The notes under the pieces are model-generated. The model saw only the letters and a list, made by a program, of their open reading frames with translations. It was not told where the DNA came from and made no database searches. A stretch of DNA of 64,000 nt from SHZL01 sp963708905 (lineage in GTDB: Bacteria > Pseudomonadota > Gammaproteobacteria > Xanthomonadales > SZUA-36): the NCBI GenBank assembly GCA_963708905.1, contig CAVPUV010000057.1, forward strand, positions 62,001 through 126,000, in the 5' to 3' direction. This document shows, piece by piece, positions 51,877 to 61,586 of this stretch (its first letter is position 1; each line of letters begins with the position of its first letter). The position numbers were made by a program, and so were the translations under genes.

Positions 51877-53559
51877 TCAGGATGAGGCAGGCGGGGAGGG
51901 GAGCTCGCGCAGCTCACGGCGCAGGATTTTGCCTACATTACTTTTCGGTAAGTCATTCCTGAATTCGATATAACGCGGACGCTTATATCCGGTGAGCTGT
52001 TCGACAGCAAACGCTCGCAGTTCATCTTCAGTCAGTGATGGATCACCGGCGACCACGAAAATTTTCACCGCTTCGCCGGATTTTTCATCGGGCACGCCAA
52101 TCGCGGCAACCTCCAGTACCTTGGGGTGAAGTGCGAACACGTCTTCTATTTCGTTGGGAAACACGTTGAAACCGGATACCAGGATCATGTCTTTCTTGCG
52201 ATCCACGATCTTGAAATATCCGGAGGCGTTCATGACGGCAATGTCGCCGGTGCGCAACCAGCCGTCCGCGGTCATGACATTGGCCGTTTCCTCCGGACGC
52301 TGCCAGTAACCTTTCATGACTTGCGGTCCACGCACCACCAGTTCACCGGATTCGCCCTGCGGCAGCAATTGGCCGGTCTCATCCATGATGCCGCACTCTG
52401 TCGAGGGAAGCGGTAAGCCGATGTAGCCGTTGTACTCGGCGAGATCAAACGGATTCATGCACGCTGCCGGTGAGGTTTCGGTGAGCCCGTACGCCTCCAC
52501 CAAAGTGGCTCCGGTAACCTGTCTCCAGCGCTCCGCCACGGCTCGTTGTACCGCCATGCCGCCACCCAGAGCGCCCTTGAGCGTGCTGAAATCCAGCCGG
52601 GCAAAATCCGGGGTATTGAGCAGAGCATTGAACAAGGTGTTGACACCGGTAATCATGGTAAATGGCACCTTGGCCATTTCCGCCACGAAGGCCGGCATGT
52701 CTCTGGGATTGGTGATCAGGACATTGACGCCGCCCAGGCCCATGAAAACCAGGCAGTTCGCCGTCAGTGCAAAGATGTGATACAGCGGTAAGGCAGTGAT
52801 AATGATCTCGACATCGTTGCCAATGCCCGCGGGCGCCAGCCATGCCTTCGCCTGTAGCATATTGGCCACCAGGTTACGGTGCGTCAGCATGGCGCCTTTG
52901 GCCAGCCCGGTAGTTCCCCCGGTATACTGCAGGAAGGCGTTGTCCTCGAAACCAATGGTGACCGGCCGCAGCGGGAGTTTTGCACCCAGTTCCAGAACTT
53001 CCCGGAACGAAACAGAACCGGGAAGGCGCCACGCCGGAACGGATTTCTTGACATACTTGAGCACGAAATTCACCAACAGGCTCTTGGGGAACTTGAGCAG
53101 ATCCCCGACCGCGGTGGTGATAATGATGTCAAGCGGCACATCTTCGCGCACTTTCTGCAGCACGCTGGCGAAATTTTCCACAACGACGATGGCGCGGGCG
53201 CCGGAATCCAACAGTTGGTGTTTTAATTCCCGGGCGGTATACATTGGATTGGTATTCACCACCACCAGGCCGGCGCGCAACGCGCCGAACAAAGCTACCG
53301 GGTATTGCAGGATGTTGGGCATCATCAGTGCAATACGGTCACCGCCGTTCAAACCCTGGCGTTGCAGCCAGGCGGCAAAATTCCGTGTGGCGTGGTCCAG
53401 TTCCAAGTAGGTCATTTCAGCGCCCATATTGAGGAACGCAGTGCGGTCGCGATAACGCGTGCAACTATCCTCAAAAATATCCACGATCGACCTGTACCTG
53501 GATAGATCGATCTCGGCGGGTACGCCTTGTGGATAGCTGTTTAACCAGGGTTTTCTCAC
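51877..53559 (-). CDS. fadD: Long-chain fatty-acid CoA ligase
   Basis: 560 aa adenylate-forming enzyme. P-loop YTGGTTGLAKGAMLTHRNLV, LVEAYGLTETSPAACMNPFD, the GYWQRPEETANVMTADGWLR and TGDIAVM region, and the C-terminal catalytic lysine in LPKSNVGKILRRELREL. It activates fatty acids for beta-oxidation, feeding FadE and FadI/FadJ, which also lie in this window. The N-terminus PWLNSYPQGVPAEIDL is typical of FadD. The promoter region contains the 165-bp palindrome starting 20 bases upstream of the ATG. Confidence 0.95.
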   Translation of the reverse strand: MRKPWLNSYPQGVPAEIDLSRYRSIVDIFEDSCTRYRDRTAFLNMGAEMTYLELDHATRNFAAWLQRQGLNGGDRIALMMPNILQYPVALFGALRAGLVVVNTNPMYTARELKHQLLDSGARAIVVVENFASVLQKVREDVPLDIIITTAVGDLLKFPKSLLVNFVLKYVKKSVPAWRLPGSVSFREVLELGAKLPLRPVTIGFEDNAFLQYTGGTTGLAKGAMLTHRNLVANMLQAKAWLAPAGIGNDVEIIITALPLYHIFALTANCLVFMGLGGVNVLITNPRDMPAFVAEMAKVPFTMITGVNTLFNALLNTPDFARLDFSTLKGALGGGMAVQRAVAERWRQVTGATLVEAYGLTETSPAACMNPFDLAEYNGYIGLPLPSTECGIMDETGQLLPQGESGELVVRGPQVMKGYWQRPEETANVMTADGWLRTGDIAVMNASGYFKIVDRKKDMILVSGFNVFPNEIEDVFALHPKVLEVAAIGVPDEKSGEAVKIFVVAGDPSLTEDELRAFAVEQLTGYKRPRYIEFRNDLPKSNVGKILRRELRELPSPPASS

Positions 53560-53578
53560 GAATTTTCCTCACGGGTTC

Positions 53579-53743
53579 AGGAGCCTGTCTGACTTAGGCG
53601 TTCGTAGCGAGGCAAAGTCCGGTTTGAGGCAGTTTTTGAGCAATTTTGAGGAGCATAGCGGTTCTATGTGACGAAAAATTGCTCGAAAAATGACCAAATC
53701 CGGCTTTGCCGCAGCAGAATCGCCCTAAGTCAGACAGGCTCCT
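53579..53743. repeat. 165-bp palindromic element upstream of fadD
   Basis: The arms AGGAGCCTGTCTGACTTAGG (53579 on) and CTAAGTCAGACAGGCTCCT (ending 53743) are inverted copies over 22 bases, with one extra C in the right arm. Nested inside are GGCAAAGTCCGG/CCGGCTTTGCC and TTTTTGAGCAATTTT/AAAATTGCTCGAAAAA, so the whole element folds as one long hairpin. No target duplication was seen. A degenerate fragment lies at 36448-36483. Confidence 0.85.
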
Positions 53744-53914
53744 CCTACCGGATCGACTGACGCCGATACGTTCCTGCCGTGTCATTGCATCATACCGTCC
53801 CGGCGCCGGCAAGCTTCATCGCAATTGACTTTGCCAGGGAATCGAAGGCGACCGGGCGGTCCCCGGCTGGGCCGGTAAGACACGTCTATTTGCCAGTCCG
53901 CACTGACCCTGTTT
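53744..53914. other. Gap between the palindrome and the lipoprotein gene
   Basis: 171 bp with no gene or motif that I can support. It could carry the promoter of the lipoprotein gene. Together with the palindrome it forms the 355-bp intergenic region between fadD and the lipoprotein gene. Confidence 0.5.
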
Positions 53915-54400
53915 ATGATTGCAGTTCCTGGAACGCGGGGAGATGCGAACCTGAAATGTATTTCCAGACTGGCGGCAATGCAGTTGCTGCTGGTGTTCAT
54001 TCTTGCCGCTTGCAGCCCGGCATTGACCGTTGAACAGCAGGTCATCGTGGTCATGCGGGACATGGAAGCGCGTATCGAGGCGGGCGAACGCCGGCCATTC
54101 ATGGAGCACGTATCTGCGGAATTCGCCGGACAAAATGGGGCCATGACCCGGGATCAGCTCAACGCACTGGTCCTTTTCCAGCTGCACCAACATCAACGTG
54201 TGCATGCACAATTGTTCCCCATTCACGTCACAACGGGCATCCCTGGAGAAGCCGAAGCCCGCTTTGGTGCGCTGTTGACGGGTGGTCCGGGTTGGTTACC
54301 TGATAACGGCCAGGTGTATGACTTTATAACTCGATGGCGACTTCAGGGCGACAAGTGGGTTTTGATCAGTGCGCAATGGAAGCCGGGTACCATCGACTAG
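53915..54400 (+). CDS. Small predicted lipoprotein, NTF2-like
   Basis: 161 aa, unrecognised by name. A signal segment MQLLLVFILAACSP with lipobox LAAC points to a lipoprotein; the remainder (VIVVMRDMEARIEAGERRPF, AMTRDQLNALVLFQLHQH, ending in WRLQGDKWVLISAQWKPG) has the layout of a small alpha+beta SnoaL/NTF2-like domain. The start is uncertain: ATG at 53915 gives a 32-residue n-region before the lipobox, ATG at 53978 begins at the hydrophobic core. Alone between fadD and lhr. Function unknown. Confidence 0.65.
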   Translation: MIAVPGTRGDANLKCISRLAAMQLLLVFILAACSPALTVEQQVIVVMRDMEARIEAGERRPFMEHVSAEFAGQNGAMTRDQLNALVLFQLHQHQRVHAQLFPIHVTTGIPGEAEARFGALLTGGPGWLPDNGQVYDFITRWRLQGDKWVLISAQWKPGTID

Positions 54401-54477
54401 GGCCTGTTCACACTTACCCGATCTTTAAGCCGACAGCGTTTCGCGGTTTTTGAGAATCCCCGGGTTAATATAGGTAC

Positions 54478-57400
54478 ATGTTTCATCCCGCCGTCCACAG
54501 CTGGTTCACCAACACGTTTCCGTCTGCGACGCCCGTGCAGGTCGAAGCCTGGGAGGCCATTCGTGGGGGCAATGATGTCCTCATTGCCGCACCTACCGGC
54601 AGCGGTAAAACCCTGGCTGCTTTCCTGTGTGCCATAAACGAGCTGGTGGAGCAAAGTCAGAAGGGGTTGCCGGACGAGGGGGTCCAGGTGCTCTATGTTT
54701 CACCGCTGAAAGCACTGTCCAATGACATCGAGAAAAATCTGCAGCATCCACTTATGGGTGTCGACCGTTGGCTGCAAGCGCATGGCAGTGGACCATCGGG
54801 CATTCGCGCCATGGTGCGCACCGGTGACACCACTCCCGGTGAGCGCGAACAAATGCGGCGCCACCCACCGCACATTCTCGTCACCACTCCCGAGTCGCTG
54901 TATCTGCTTCTGACCTCGGCTTCAGGACGCGCCATGCTTGCCACTGTGCGCGATGTGATTGTGGATGAAATCCACGCGGTAGTTGGCAATAAGCGGGGCA
55001 GTCACCTGGCTTTATCCTTGTCCCGCCTGGATACCTTGCTGCCACAGCGTGCGCGGCGCATCGGGCTTTCGGCCACACAAAAGCCGATTGAGCAGATTGC
55101 GAATTTCCTCAGTGGCGGCTTGCCCTGCAAAATCGTCGATAGCGGCCACCAGCGCGAGCGGGACTTACAGATTGAAATGCCGGCATCCCCGTTGTCCGCC
55201 GTGATGGCGAATGAAGTATGGGAAGAAATTTACGATCGCTTGCAACAACTGGTTGCAGAGCATCGCACCACGCTGATTTTCGTCAATACGCGGCGCCTGT
55301 CGGAGCGGCTCACACGGCACCTGGCGGAACGCCTGGGTGAAGATGCGGTTACCGCCCATCATGGCAGCTTGTCCCGGACACACCGGCTCGGGGCTGAACA
55401 AGCGTTGAAGAACGGACAGCTGCGCGCGCTGGTGGCAACGGCCTCGCTGGAATTGGGCATCGATATTGGTCATGTAGACCTGGTTTGCCAATTGGGATCT
55501 CCAGGCAGCATCTCCGGGTTCATTCAACGCGTGGGCCGCGCCGGGCACAGTGTCGGCGCCACCCCCAAGGGCCGATTGTTCCCGCTGACCCGGGATGACC
55601 TGGTGGAGAGCATGGCCTTGCTGCGTGCCGTGCAACAAGGCTTGCTGGACACCGTGACTATTCCCAATGCGCCGCTGGACGTATTGACGCAGCAACTGGT
55701 GGCGGAAATCAGCGCACGGGAATGGGACTCCGCGGCCCTGTTTGCCCTGGTACAAACCGCCTGGCCGTACCGTGAGCTTGGCCGCGAAACCTTTGATCAG
55801 TTGATCGACATGCTGGCGGCAGGTTATGCCACGCGGCGCGGCAGACGGGCAGCTTATATCTATCATGACGCCATCAACGGACGCCTGCGGACCCGGCCCG
55901 GCGCTCGCCTCACCGCGCTGCAAAATGGCGGCGCCATACCGGACCAGTTTGACTATGAAGTCACCCTGCAGCCGCAAGGCTTCCGCGTGGGCACCTTGAA
56001 TGAAGACTTTGCTTTTGAAAGTATTCCCGGCGATATTTTTCAGCTGGGCAACAGCAGCTACCGCATCCTTAAAATCGAGCAGGGCAGGGTGCTGGTTGAT
56101 GACGCCCACGGCCAGCCACCCACGATTCCATTCTGGTTGGGTGATGCGCCGGGACGCAGTGATGAATTGTCCGCAGCCGTTTCGAACCTGTGTGAGGAAC
56201 TACAGAACCGGCTGCAGGCGGATTCGCCCGGGCATGTCGAGACCTACCTTCGTGCCAGTGGTTTCAGCCTGGCTGCCGCGCAGCAGACGGTCGCTTACCT
56301 GTCTGCAATTCTCGCCGCCCTGGGCTGTATTCCGACACAAAAGCAAATGGTGTTGGAACGGTTTTTCGACGCTACCGGCGATATGCACCTGGTGATACAT
56401 GCACCGCTGGGGTCACGTATCATGCGTGCCTGGGGCCTGGCTCTGCGCAAACGTTTTTGCCGTCATTTCAATTTTGAATTACAGGCCGCGGCGCTGGAAG
56501 ACAGCCTGATCCTGTCGCTGGGTGAAACACACAGTTTCGCCACAGAATCGATACCTGCTTTTCTGCAGTCATCCAGTGTCAGGAAATTACTGGTGCAAGC
56601 CCTGCTGGATGCACCCATGTTTGCCGTGCGCTGGCGCTGGAACGCCAGCATAGCTCTGGCAGTCCAGCGCATGCGTAACGGGCAGAAACTGCCGCCGCAA
56701 TGGCAACGCAACCAGGCGGAAGACCTGGTGGCGGTGGTATTTCCGGATCAACTGGCCTGCCTGGAGAATATACGTGGCGAGCGTGAGATTCCACAGCATC
56801 CACTGGTGACGCAGACGATCGGCGATTGTCTGCATGAGACCATGGACATCGAAGGTCTGGAGCGGGTACTGCAACAACTTGAAAGCGGATTGACCGAAAT
56901 GCGCTGTCTGGACCTGACCGCGCCTTCGCCGCTGGCGGCGGAGATCATCAATGCCAGGCCCTATGCATTTCTTGATGACGGCGACGCGGAAAACCGGCGC
57001 ACGCGTGCCATTACCCAGGATAGCCGCGATCTCGAACATGCGGCCATGTTGCGCATCATCAGCATACCGGCAATTGAGCAGGTCAGGGCGGAGTGCTGGA
57101 TCACGCCACGCAACCCGGATGAGCTGCACGACGGCTTGCTGCAGTGCGGGTTTCTTACCCAGCAGGAATTCACCACGGGTTGTTCCAGTACCGGTACCGC
57201 TGGGGATGCCAGCGCCTGGGGACATTGGTTCCAGGCCCTGGCTGATGAACTGCGGGTTAGTTGTGTAACCCGGCCGGACGGCAGACAGTGGTGGGTGGCC
57301 ACCGAGCGCCTGGGTGAATTCCTGTCGCTGAACCAGCAATTCGCGCTCAAACCTGATCCATCGCCGGTATGGCCGTTGGAACCGGCAGTCAGCCGTGAGT

Positions 57401-58770
57401 GCGCCCTGGTTGAGTTGGTGCGCAGCCGCCTGGCCGGCCTGGGGCCGGTTACGGTAGAAGTGTTGTCCGCTGACCTGGGTTTGCCGGCCGTGGACATCAC
57501 CCAGGCCTTGTTTGCATTGCAGAATGAAGGCTACGTGATACAAATGTCGAGCGCTACGCAGGCTGCTGCTTCCCAATGGTGCGAACGCCGCCTGCTGGCT
57601 CGCATTCACCGCTACAGCCGGGAACAGCGCCGCCACGCCAGCCGGCCCGTCAGCCCGGCGGCATTCATGCGCTTCCTGGTGGCGTGGCACGGACTGGACG
57701 CAGCTGCGGCGGATTTTGCCCAAGCCCTGTCCCTGCTGGAGGGCTGGGTTGCGCCCCTGGCCGCATGGGAGCCGGTGCTATTACACAGCCGCTGCCGTGA
57801 TTACACCCCGCAGGCGCTCGATCAGTTGATGCTTGGTGGCCAGCTGAGCTGGTTCAGACCCGTCCAGGGGGCGACTGGCCGGCAGCAGATTGTCGCTGCA
57901 ACCCCGATCTGCCTGGTGTCGAGGCAAAGAATGGGTGCCTGGCAGCCCGGTGGAGAGGCCCTTGAAGATGAATTGCCCGCAGTAAGCCAGGCAATACTGG
58001 TTCTGCTGCGTCGTGAAGGGGCCATGTTTACCACCGACTTGCAGCAACAGACCGGTTTGCTGTTGCCACAAATAGAGCAGGCACTCGGCACGCTGGTGGC
58101 GCGCGGCCTGGTGACCGCAGATGCGTTTTCTCCGTTACGCTGGCTGATTCGGCCAGAAGCAGCAAGACGCCGGCAACTCAAGTCTGCACAACGCCACGCC
58201 AGCTTTACCGGCGCTGACCTGCTGGGTCGCTGGAGTGCTGTCAGGTTTATCGCGGAAAAGCCAGCAGTGCCGAGTCAGGACGAACTGGCCAGCCTGTGCG
58301 CTGCGTTGCTGCGACGCTATGGCGTGGTGTTTCGCGCCGTACTGGAACGCGAATCACTGGCGCCGCCGTGGCGGCATCTGTTGCGCTACCTGCGCAGAAT
58401 GGAAGACCGTGGAGAGGTTCATGGCGGACGTTTCGTCGATGGCTTTTCCGGCGAGCAGTTCGCATTAGCCGAAGCAGTCGGACTGCTCAGGCAGCATACC
58501 CTGGTTTCTGAACAGCACCAGCTGGTTGTGATCGGCGCCAGCGACCCCCTGAACCTGGGCGGCGTGATCACGCCGGGCGTCAGGACCGCTGCGGTCAACG
58601 GTCACCGCATTTTACTTTGTAATGGCGTGCCGCTGGCGCGAACCCAGGGAGGGGCGCTGCAAGTGCTGGATGAACACGGCATGATCCCGCTGCAACAAAT
58701 CCAGCGGTGTTTAACCAATGTCCATGAACTCCGTCACGCAGGACCGGCCGCCAGCTGCCTTAAAACGTAA
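54478..58770 (+). CDS. lhr: Lhr-family DEAD/DEAH-box DNA helicase (large form)
   Basis: 1430 aa. The superfamily 2 core has Walker A APTGSGKT at residues 38-45, DEIH at 163-166, LSATQKP (motif III), and VATASLELGIDIGHVDLVCQ followed by GRAGHSVG (motifs V/VI). The Lhr winged-helix and core domains follow (residues about 430-870), and a long C-terminal region of about 500 residues resembles the extended Lhr of E. coli (1538 aa). The enzyme is a 3'-5' helicase linked to DNA repair. Its 3' end overlaps the convergent acnA by 37 bases. No operon partner seen. Confidence 0.93.
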   Translation: MFHPAVHSWFTNTFPSATPVQVEAWEAIRGGNDVLIAAPTGSGKTLAAFLCAINELVEQSQKGLPDEGVQVLYVSPLKALSNDIEKNLQHPLMGVDRWLQAHGSGPSGIRAMVRTGDTTPGEREQMRRHPPHILVTTPESLYLLLTSASGRAMLATVRDVIVDEIHAVVGNKRGSHLALSLSRLDTLLPQRARRIGLSATQKPIEQIANFLSGGLPCKIVDSGHQRERDLQIEMPASPLSAVMANEVWEEIYDRLQQLVAEHRTTLIFVNTRRLSERLTRHLAERLGEDAVTAHHGSLSRTHRLGAEQALKNGQLRALVATASLELGIDIGHVDLVCQLGSPGSISGFIQRVGRAGHSVGATPKGRLFPLTRDDLVESMALLRAVQQGLLDTVTIPNAPLDVLTQQLVAEISAREWDSAALFALVQTAWPYRELGRETFDQLIDMLAAGYATRRGRRAAYIYHDAINGRLRTRPGARLTALQNGGAIPDQFDYEVTLQPQGFRVGTLNEDFAFESIPGDIFQLGNSSYRILKIEQGRVLVDDAHGQPPTIPFWLGDAPGRSDELSAAVSNLCEELQNRLQADSPGHVETYLRASGFSLAAAQQTVAYLSAILAALGCIPTQKQMVLERFFDATGDMHLVIHAPLGSRIMRAWGLALRKRFCRHFNFELQAAALEDSLILSLGETHSFATESIPAFLQSSSVRKLLVQALLDAPMFAVRWRWNASIALAVQRMRNGQKLPPQWQRNQAEDLVAVVFPDQLACLENIRGEREIPQHPLVTQTIGDCLHETMDIEGLERVLQQLESGLTEMRCLDLTAPSPLAAEIINARPYAFLDDGDAENRRTRAITQDSRDLEHAAMLRIISIPAIEQVRAECWITPRNPDELHDGLLQCGFLTQQEFTTGCSSTGTAGDASAWGHWFQALADELRVSCVTRPDGRQWWVATERLGEFLSLNQQFALKPDPSPVWPLEPAVSRECALVELVRSRLAGLGPVTVEVLSADLGLPAVDITQALFALQNEGYVIQMSSATQAAASQWCERRLLARIHRYSREQRRHASRPVSPAAFMRFLVAWHGLDAAAADFAQALSLLEGWVAPLAAWEPVLLHSRCRDYTPQALDQLMLGGQLSWFRPVQGATGRQQIVAATPICLVSRQRMGAWQPGGEALEDELPAVSQAILVLLRREGAMFTTDLQQQTGLLLPQIEQALGTLVARGLVTADAFSPLRWLIRPEAARRRQLKSAQRHASFTGADLLGRWSAVRFIAEKPAVPSQDELASLCAALLRRYGVVFRAVLERESLAPPWRHLLRYLRRMEDRGEVHGGRFVDGFSGEQFALAEAVGLLRQHTLVSEQHQLVVIGASDPLNLGGVITPGVRTAAVNGHRILLCNGVPLARTQGGALQVLDEHGMIPLQQIQRCLTNVHELRHAGPAASCLKT

Positions 58771-61469
58771 TGCAGGATGCCACCGTGCTGGTAGTACTCC
58801 CATTCTTTTGGCGTATCGATCCGCACCCGCACCTGGAATGAGGTCAACTTGCCATCGTCGGCACGCGCTGTTACCTTTATACTACTTGAACTATTTGGCG
58901 CAAGTTCTTCAATATCATAGGTTTCTTTTCCAGTAAGGCCCAGGCTATCCGCCGATTCACCGGGCAGGAAATTGAGTGGCAACACGCCCATGCCCACCAG
59001 GTTGGAACGGTGGATGCGTTCAAAGCTTTCGCTGATCACCGCTTTTACCCCCAACAGGTTGGTACCCTTGGCCGCCCAGTCACGGGAAGATCCAGTGCCA
59101 TATTCCTTGCCGGCAATGATCACCAGCGGGATTTCTTCTGCCTGGTATTGCATCGCCGCGTCATAAATGCTCATCACCTCCCCGCTGGGCTGGTGTGAGG
59201 TCCAGCCACCTTCCGTTCCCGGCGCCAACTGGTTGCGCAGACGAACATTGGCGAAGGTGCCACGCATCATGACTTCATGATTGCCGCGGCGTGAGCCGTA
59301 GGAATTGAAATCCGCTTTCTGCACGCCTTTGCTTTTCAGGTAGAGCCCGGCAGGCGAGTCTTCCTTGATGTTGCCTGCAGGAGAAATATGATCGGTGGTG
59401 ATCGAATCTCCCAGGCGCGCAAGGCAGCGGGCGCCGCGTATGGCCACCAGTTCAGGCACTTCGTGTGTCATGCCACGGAAGTAGGGTGGATTCTGGATAT
59501 AGGTGGAATCGTCCTGCCAGTCAAACATTTCACCCACCGGTGACTCAATGCTGTTCCAGCGCTCGTCACCTTTGAATACGCTGGCATAACTGGAGCGAAA
59601 CATGTCTGAGTTCACGTTGGCGGTAATGACATCCTGTATTTCATGACTTGATGGCCAAATATCCTTGAGCATCACTGCTTGCCCATTCTTATCGTAGCCC
59701 AGGGGATCCGAAGTCAGATTTACATCCATGCGTCCCGCCAGGGCATAGGCCACCACCAGTGGTGGCGAAGCGAGGTAGTTCATTTTAACGTCCGCGTGCA
59801 CGCGTCCCTCGAAGTTGCGATTACCGGACAATACCGAAACCGCCACCAGGTCATGCTCGCGGATGGCATTGGCTATGGGTTCGGGCAAAGGGCCTGAATT
59901 GCCAATACAAGTGGTGCAGCCATACCCCACGACGTTAAACCCCAGGGTCTCGAGATCATCCAATAAACCCGCCTTGGCCAGGTAATCCGTCACCACCCGG
60001 GATCCCGGCCCGAGTGAGGTCTTCACCCAGGGCTTGACTCTCAGGCCCTTGGCAACGGCATTCCTTGCCAGCAGGCCGGCGCCCAGCATCACTTGCGGGT
60101 TGGAGGTATTGGTGCAGGAGGTGATGGCTGCTATCACTATGGCGCCGTCGGTAAGCTCGAACTGCTGGCCGTTGTAGCTGCCCTGTGCAACGGGCGTTTG
60201 CAGCACCGCATCGTTACCAACGGCCACGCCGCCGCCTTCGTTTTCGAAGCGGGCTTCCGCCCGGCTGGACGGCTTCCGCCCGTTGATCAATTCAATCACG
60301 TGATGGGCATAGTTACTGGCGGCATCTGTGAGCAGGACCCTGTCCTGTGGCCGCTTTGGTCCGGCCAGGCTGGGCAGGACCGTGGACATGTCAAGCTCCA
60401 GCACTGAAGTGTAATTTGCCTCGGGCTGTGCGCCCGTGCGGAACATGTCCTGGGCCCTGGCGTAGGCTTCGACCAGCGCAACCTGCTCTTCCGTGCGGCC
60501 TGAAAGCCGCAGGTAACGCAGACTTTCCTCATCGATCGGGAAGATGCCGCAGGTTGCGCCGTATTCCGGAGCCATATTGGCAATCGTGGCACGCTCGGCC
60601 AGCGGAAGGTGGTCCAGACCACTACCGAAAAATTCCACGAACTTACCCACTACACCGTGCTGACGCAGCATTTGCGTGACCGTCAATACCAGATCGGTTG
60701 CTGTTGCACCCTCCGGCAGCTTGCCGCTCAAGCGAAAGCCGACCACCTGCGGTATCAGCATGGTGATGGCCTGTCCCAGCATGGCGGCCTCCGCCTCGAT
60801 ACCACCCACTCCCCAGCCCAGCACGCCTATGCCATTGATCATCGTGGTGTGGGAGTCCGTACCCACCACCGTATCCGGGTAGGCAAGACCATCAGCGCCG
60901 AAAACAACACGGGCAAGACGTTCCAGGTTGACCTGGTGCACGATACCCGTATTGGGCGGGACCACACTGAAATTGCTGAAAGCACTCTGTCCCCAACGCA
61001 AAAAGCTGTAACGCTCCTGGTTGCGTTGAAATTCGATTTTGTTATTGAGGTCCAGTGAACCTGCCTGGCCATAGCTGTCGACCTGTACCGAATGATCGAT
61101 GACCAGTTCTACCGGCGACAGGGGGTTGATCTGGCTGGCCGGTCCTCCCAGCACCGTCATCGCATCGCGCATGGCGGCAAGATCCACCACGGCGGGAACT
61201 CCGGTGAAATCCTGCAGCACCACGCGTGCTGGCGTAAAAGCGATTTCAATGGTGGGTTCAGCGCCGGGTTCCCAACGGCACAAGGCCTCAATATCCTTGC
61301 GGTTGACGTCCACGCCATCTTCGTGCCGCAACAAATTTTCCAATAGAATTTTCAGGCTGAATGGCAAGCGACTGATATCATAGTGTTCTGCCAGCCTTTC
61401 CAGACTGAAATAGCGATATTCCTGGCCGTTAGCACTGAGTGTGGTGGCGGTGGAAAAAGAGTCATCCAT
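58734..61469 (-). CDS. acnA: Aconitate hydratase A
   Basis: 911 aa. TCA-cycle enzyme with a [4Fe-4S] cluster held by Cys in ITSCTNTSNP and the pair in GYGCTTCIGNSGPLPEP; VVGTDSHTTMINGIGVLGWG and the C-terminal KEYGTGSSRDWAAKG are family signatures. The ATG at 61469 starts the family N-terminus (MDDSFSTATTLSANGQEYRY); an ATG at 61508 is also in frame. AcnA of the IRP1 type can bind RNA when it loses its cluster. It follows hflD by about 115 bases on the same strand, in the place where purB would normally follow. Confidence 0.97.
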   Translation of the reverse strand: MDDSFSTATTLSANGQEYRYFSLERLAEHYDISRLPFSLKILLENLLRHEDGVDVNRKDIEALCRWEPGAEPTIEIAFTPARVVLQDFTGVPAVVDLAAMRDAMTVLGGPASQINPLSPVELVIDHSVQVDSYGQAGSLDLNNKIEFQRNQERYSFLRWGQSAFSNFSVVPPNTGIVHQVNLERLARVVFGADGLAYPDTVVGTDSHTTMINGIGVLGWGVGGIEAEAAMLGQAITMLIPQVVGFRLSGKLPEGATATDLVLTVTQMLRQHGVVGKFVEFFGSGLDHLPLAERATIANMAPEYGATCGIFPIDEESLRYLRLSGRTEEQVALVEAYARAQDMFRTGAQPEANYTSVLELDMSTVLPSLAGPKRPQDRVLLTDAASNYAHHVIELINGRKPSSRAEARFENEGGGVAVGNDAVLQTPVAQGSYNGQQFELTDGAIVIAAITSCTNTSNPQVMLGAGLLARNAVAKGLRVKPWVKTSLGPGSRVVTDYLAKAGLLDDLETLGFNVVGYGCTTCIGNSGPLPEPIANAIREHDLVAVSVLSGNRNFEGRVHADVKMNYLASPPLVVAYALAGRMDVNLTSDPLGYDKNGQAVMLKDIWPSSHEIQDVITANVNSDMFRSSYASVFKGDERWNSIESPVGEMFDWQDDSTYIQNPPYFRGMTHEVPELVAIRGARCLARLGDSITTDHISPAGNIKEDSPAGLYLKSKGVQKADFNSYGSRRGNHEVMMRGTFANVRLRNQLAPGTEGGWTSHQPSGEVMSIYDAAMQYQAEEIPLVIIAGKEYGTGSSRDWAAKGTNLLGVKAVISESFERIHRSNLVGMGVLPLNFLPGESADSLGLTGKETYDIEELAPNSSSSIKVTARADDGKLTSFQVRVRIDTPKEWEYYQHGGILHYVLRQLAAGPA

Positions 61470-61586
61470 TGAGTTCTCCGATACTGACAAGCCCATACCA
61501 ACGAGCATTAAAATAAATTAGCGAAACAAACGCTGATTATCACCGATCCATTGCGACGTTCCCAGTCTCCATACCGGGTTCATGAA

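Noticed and set aside
56587..57723. Reverse-strand ORF of 378 codons
   Set aside because: Shadow of lhr on the opposite strand in a high-GC frame; no domain recognised.
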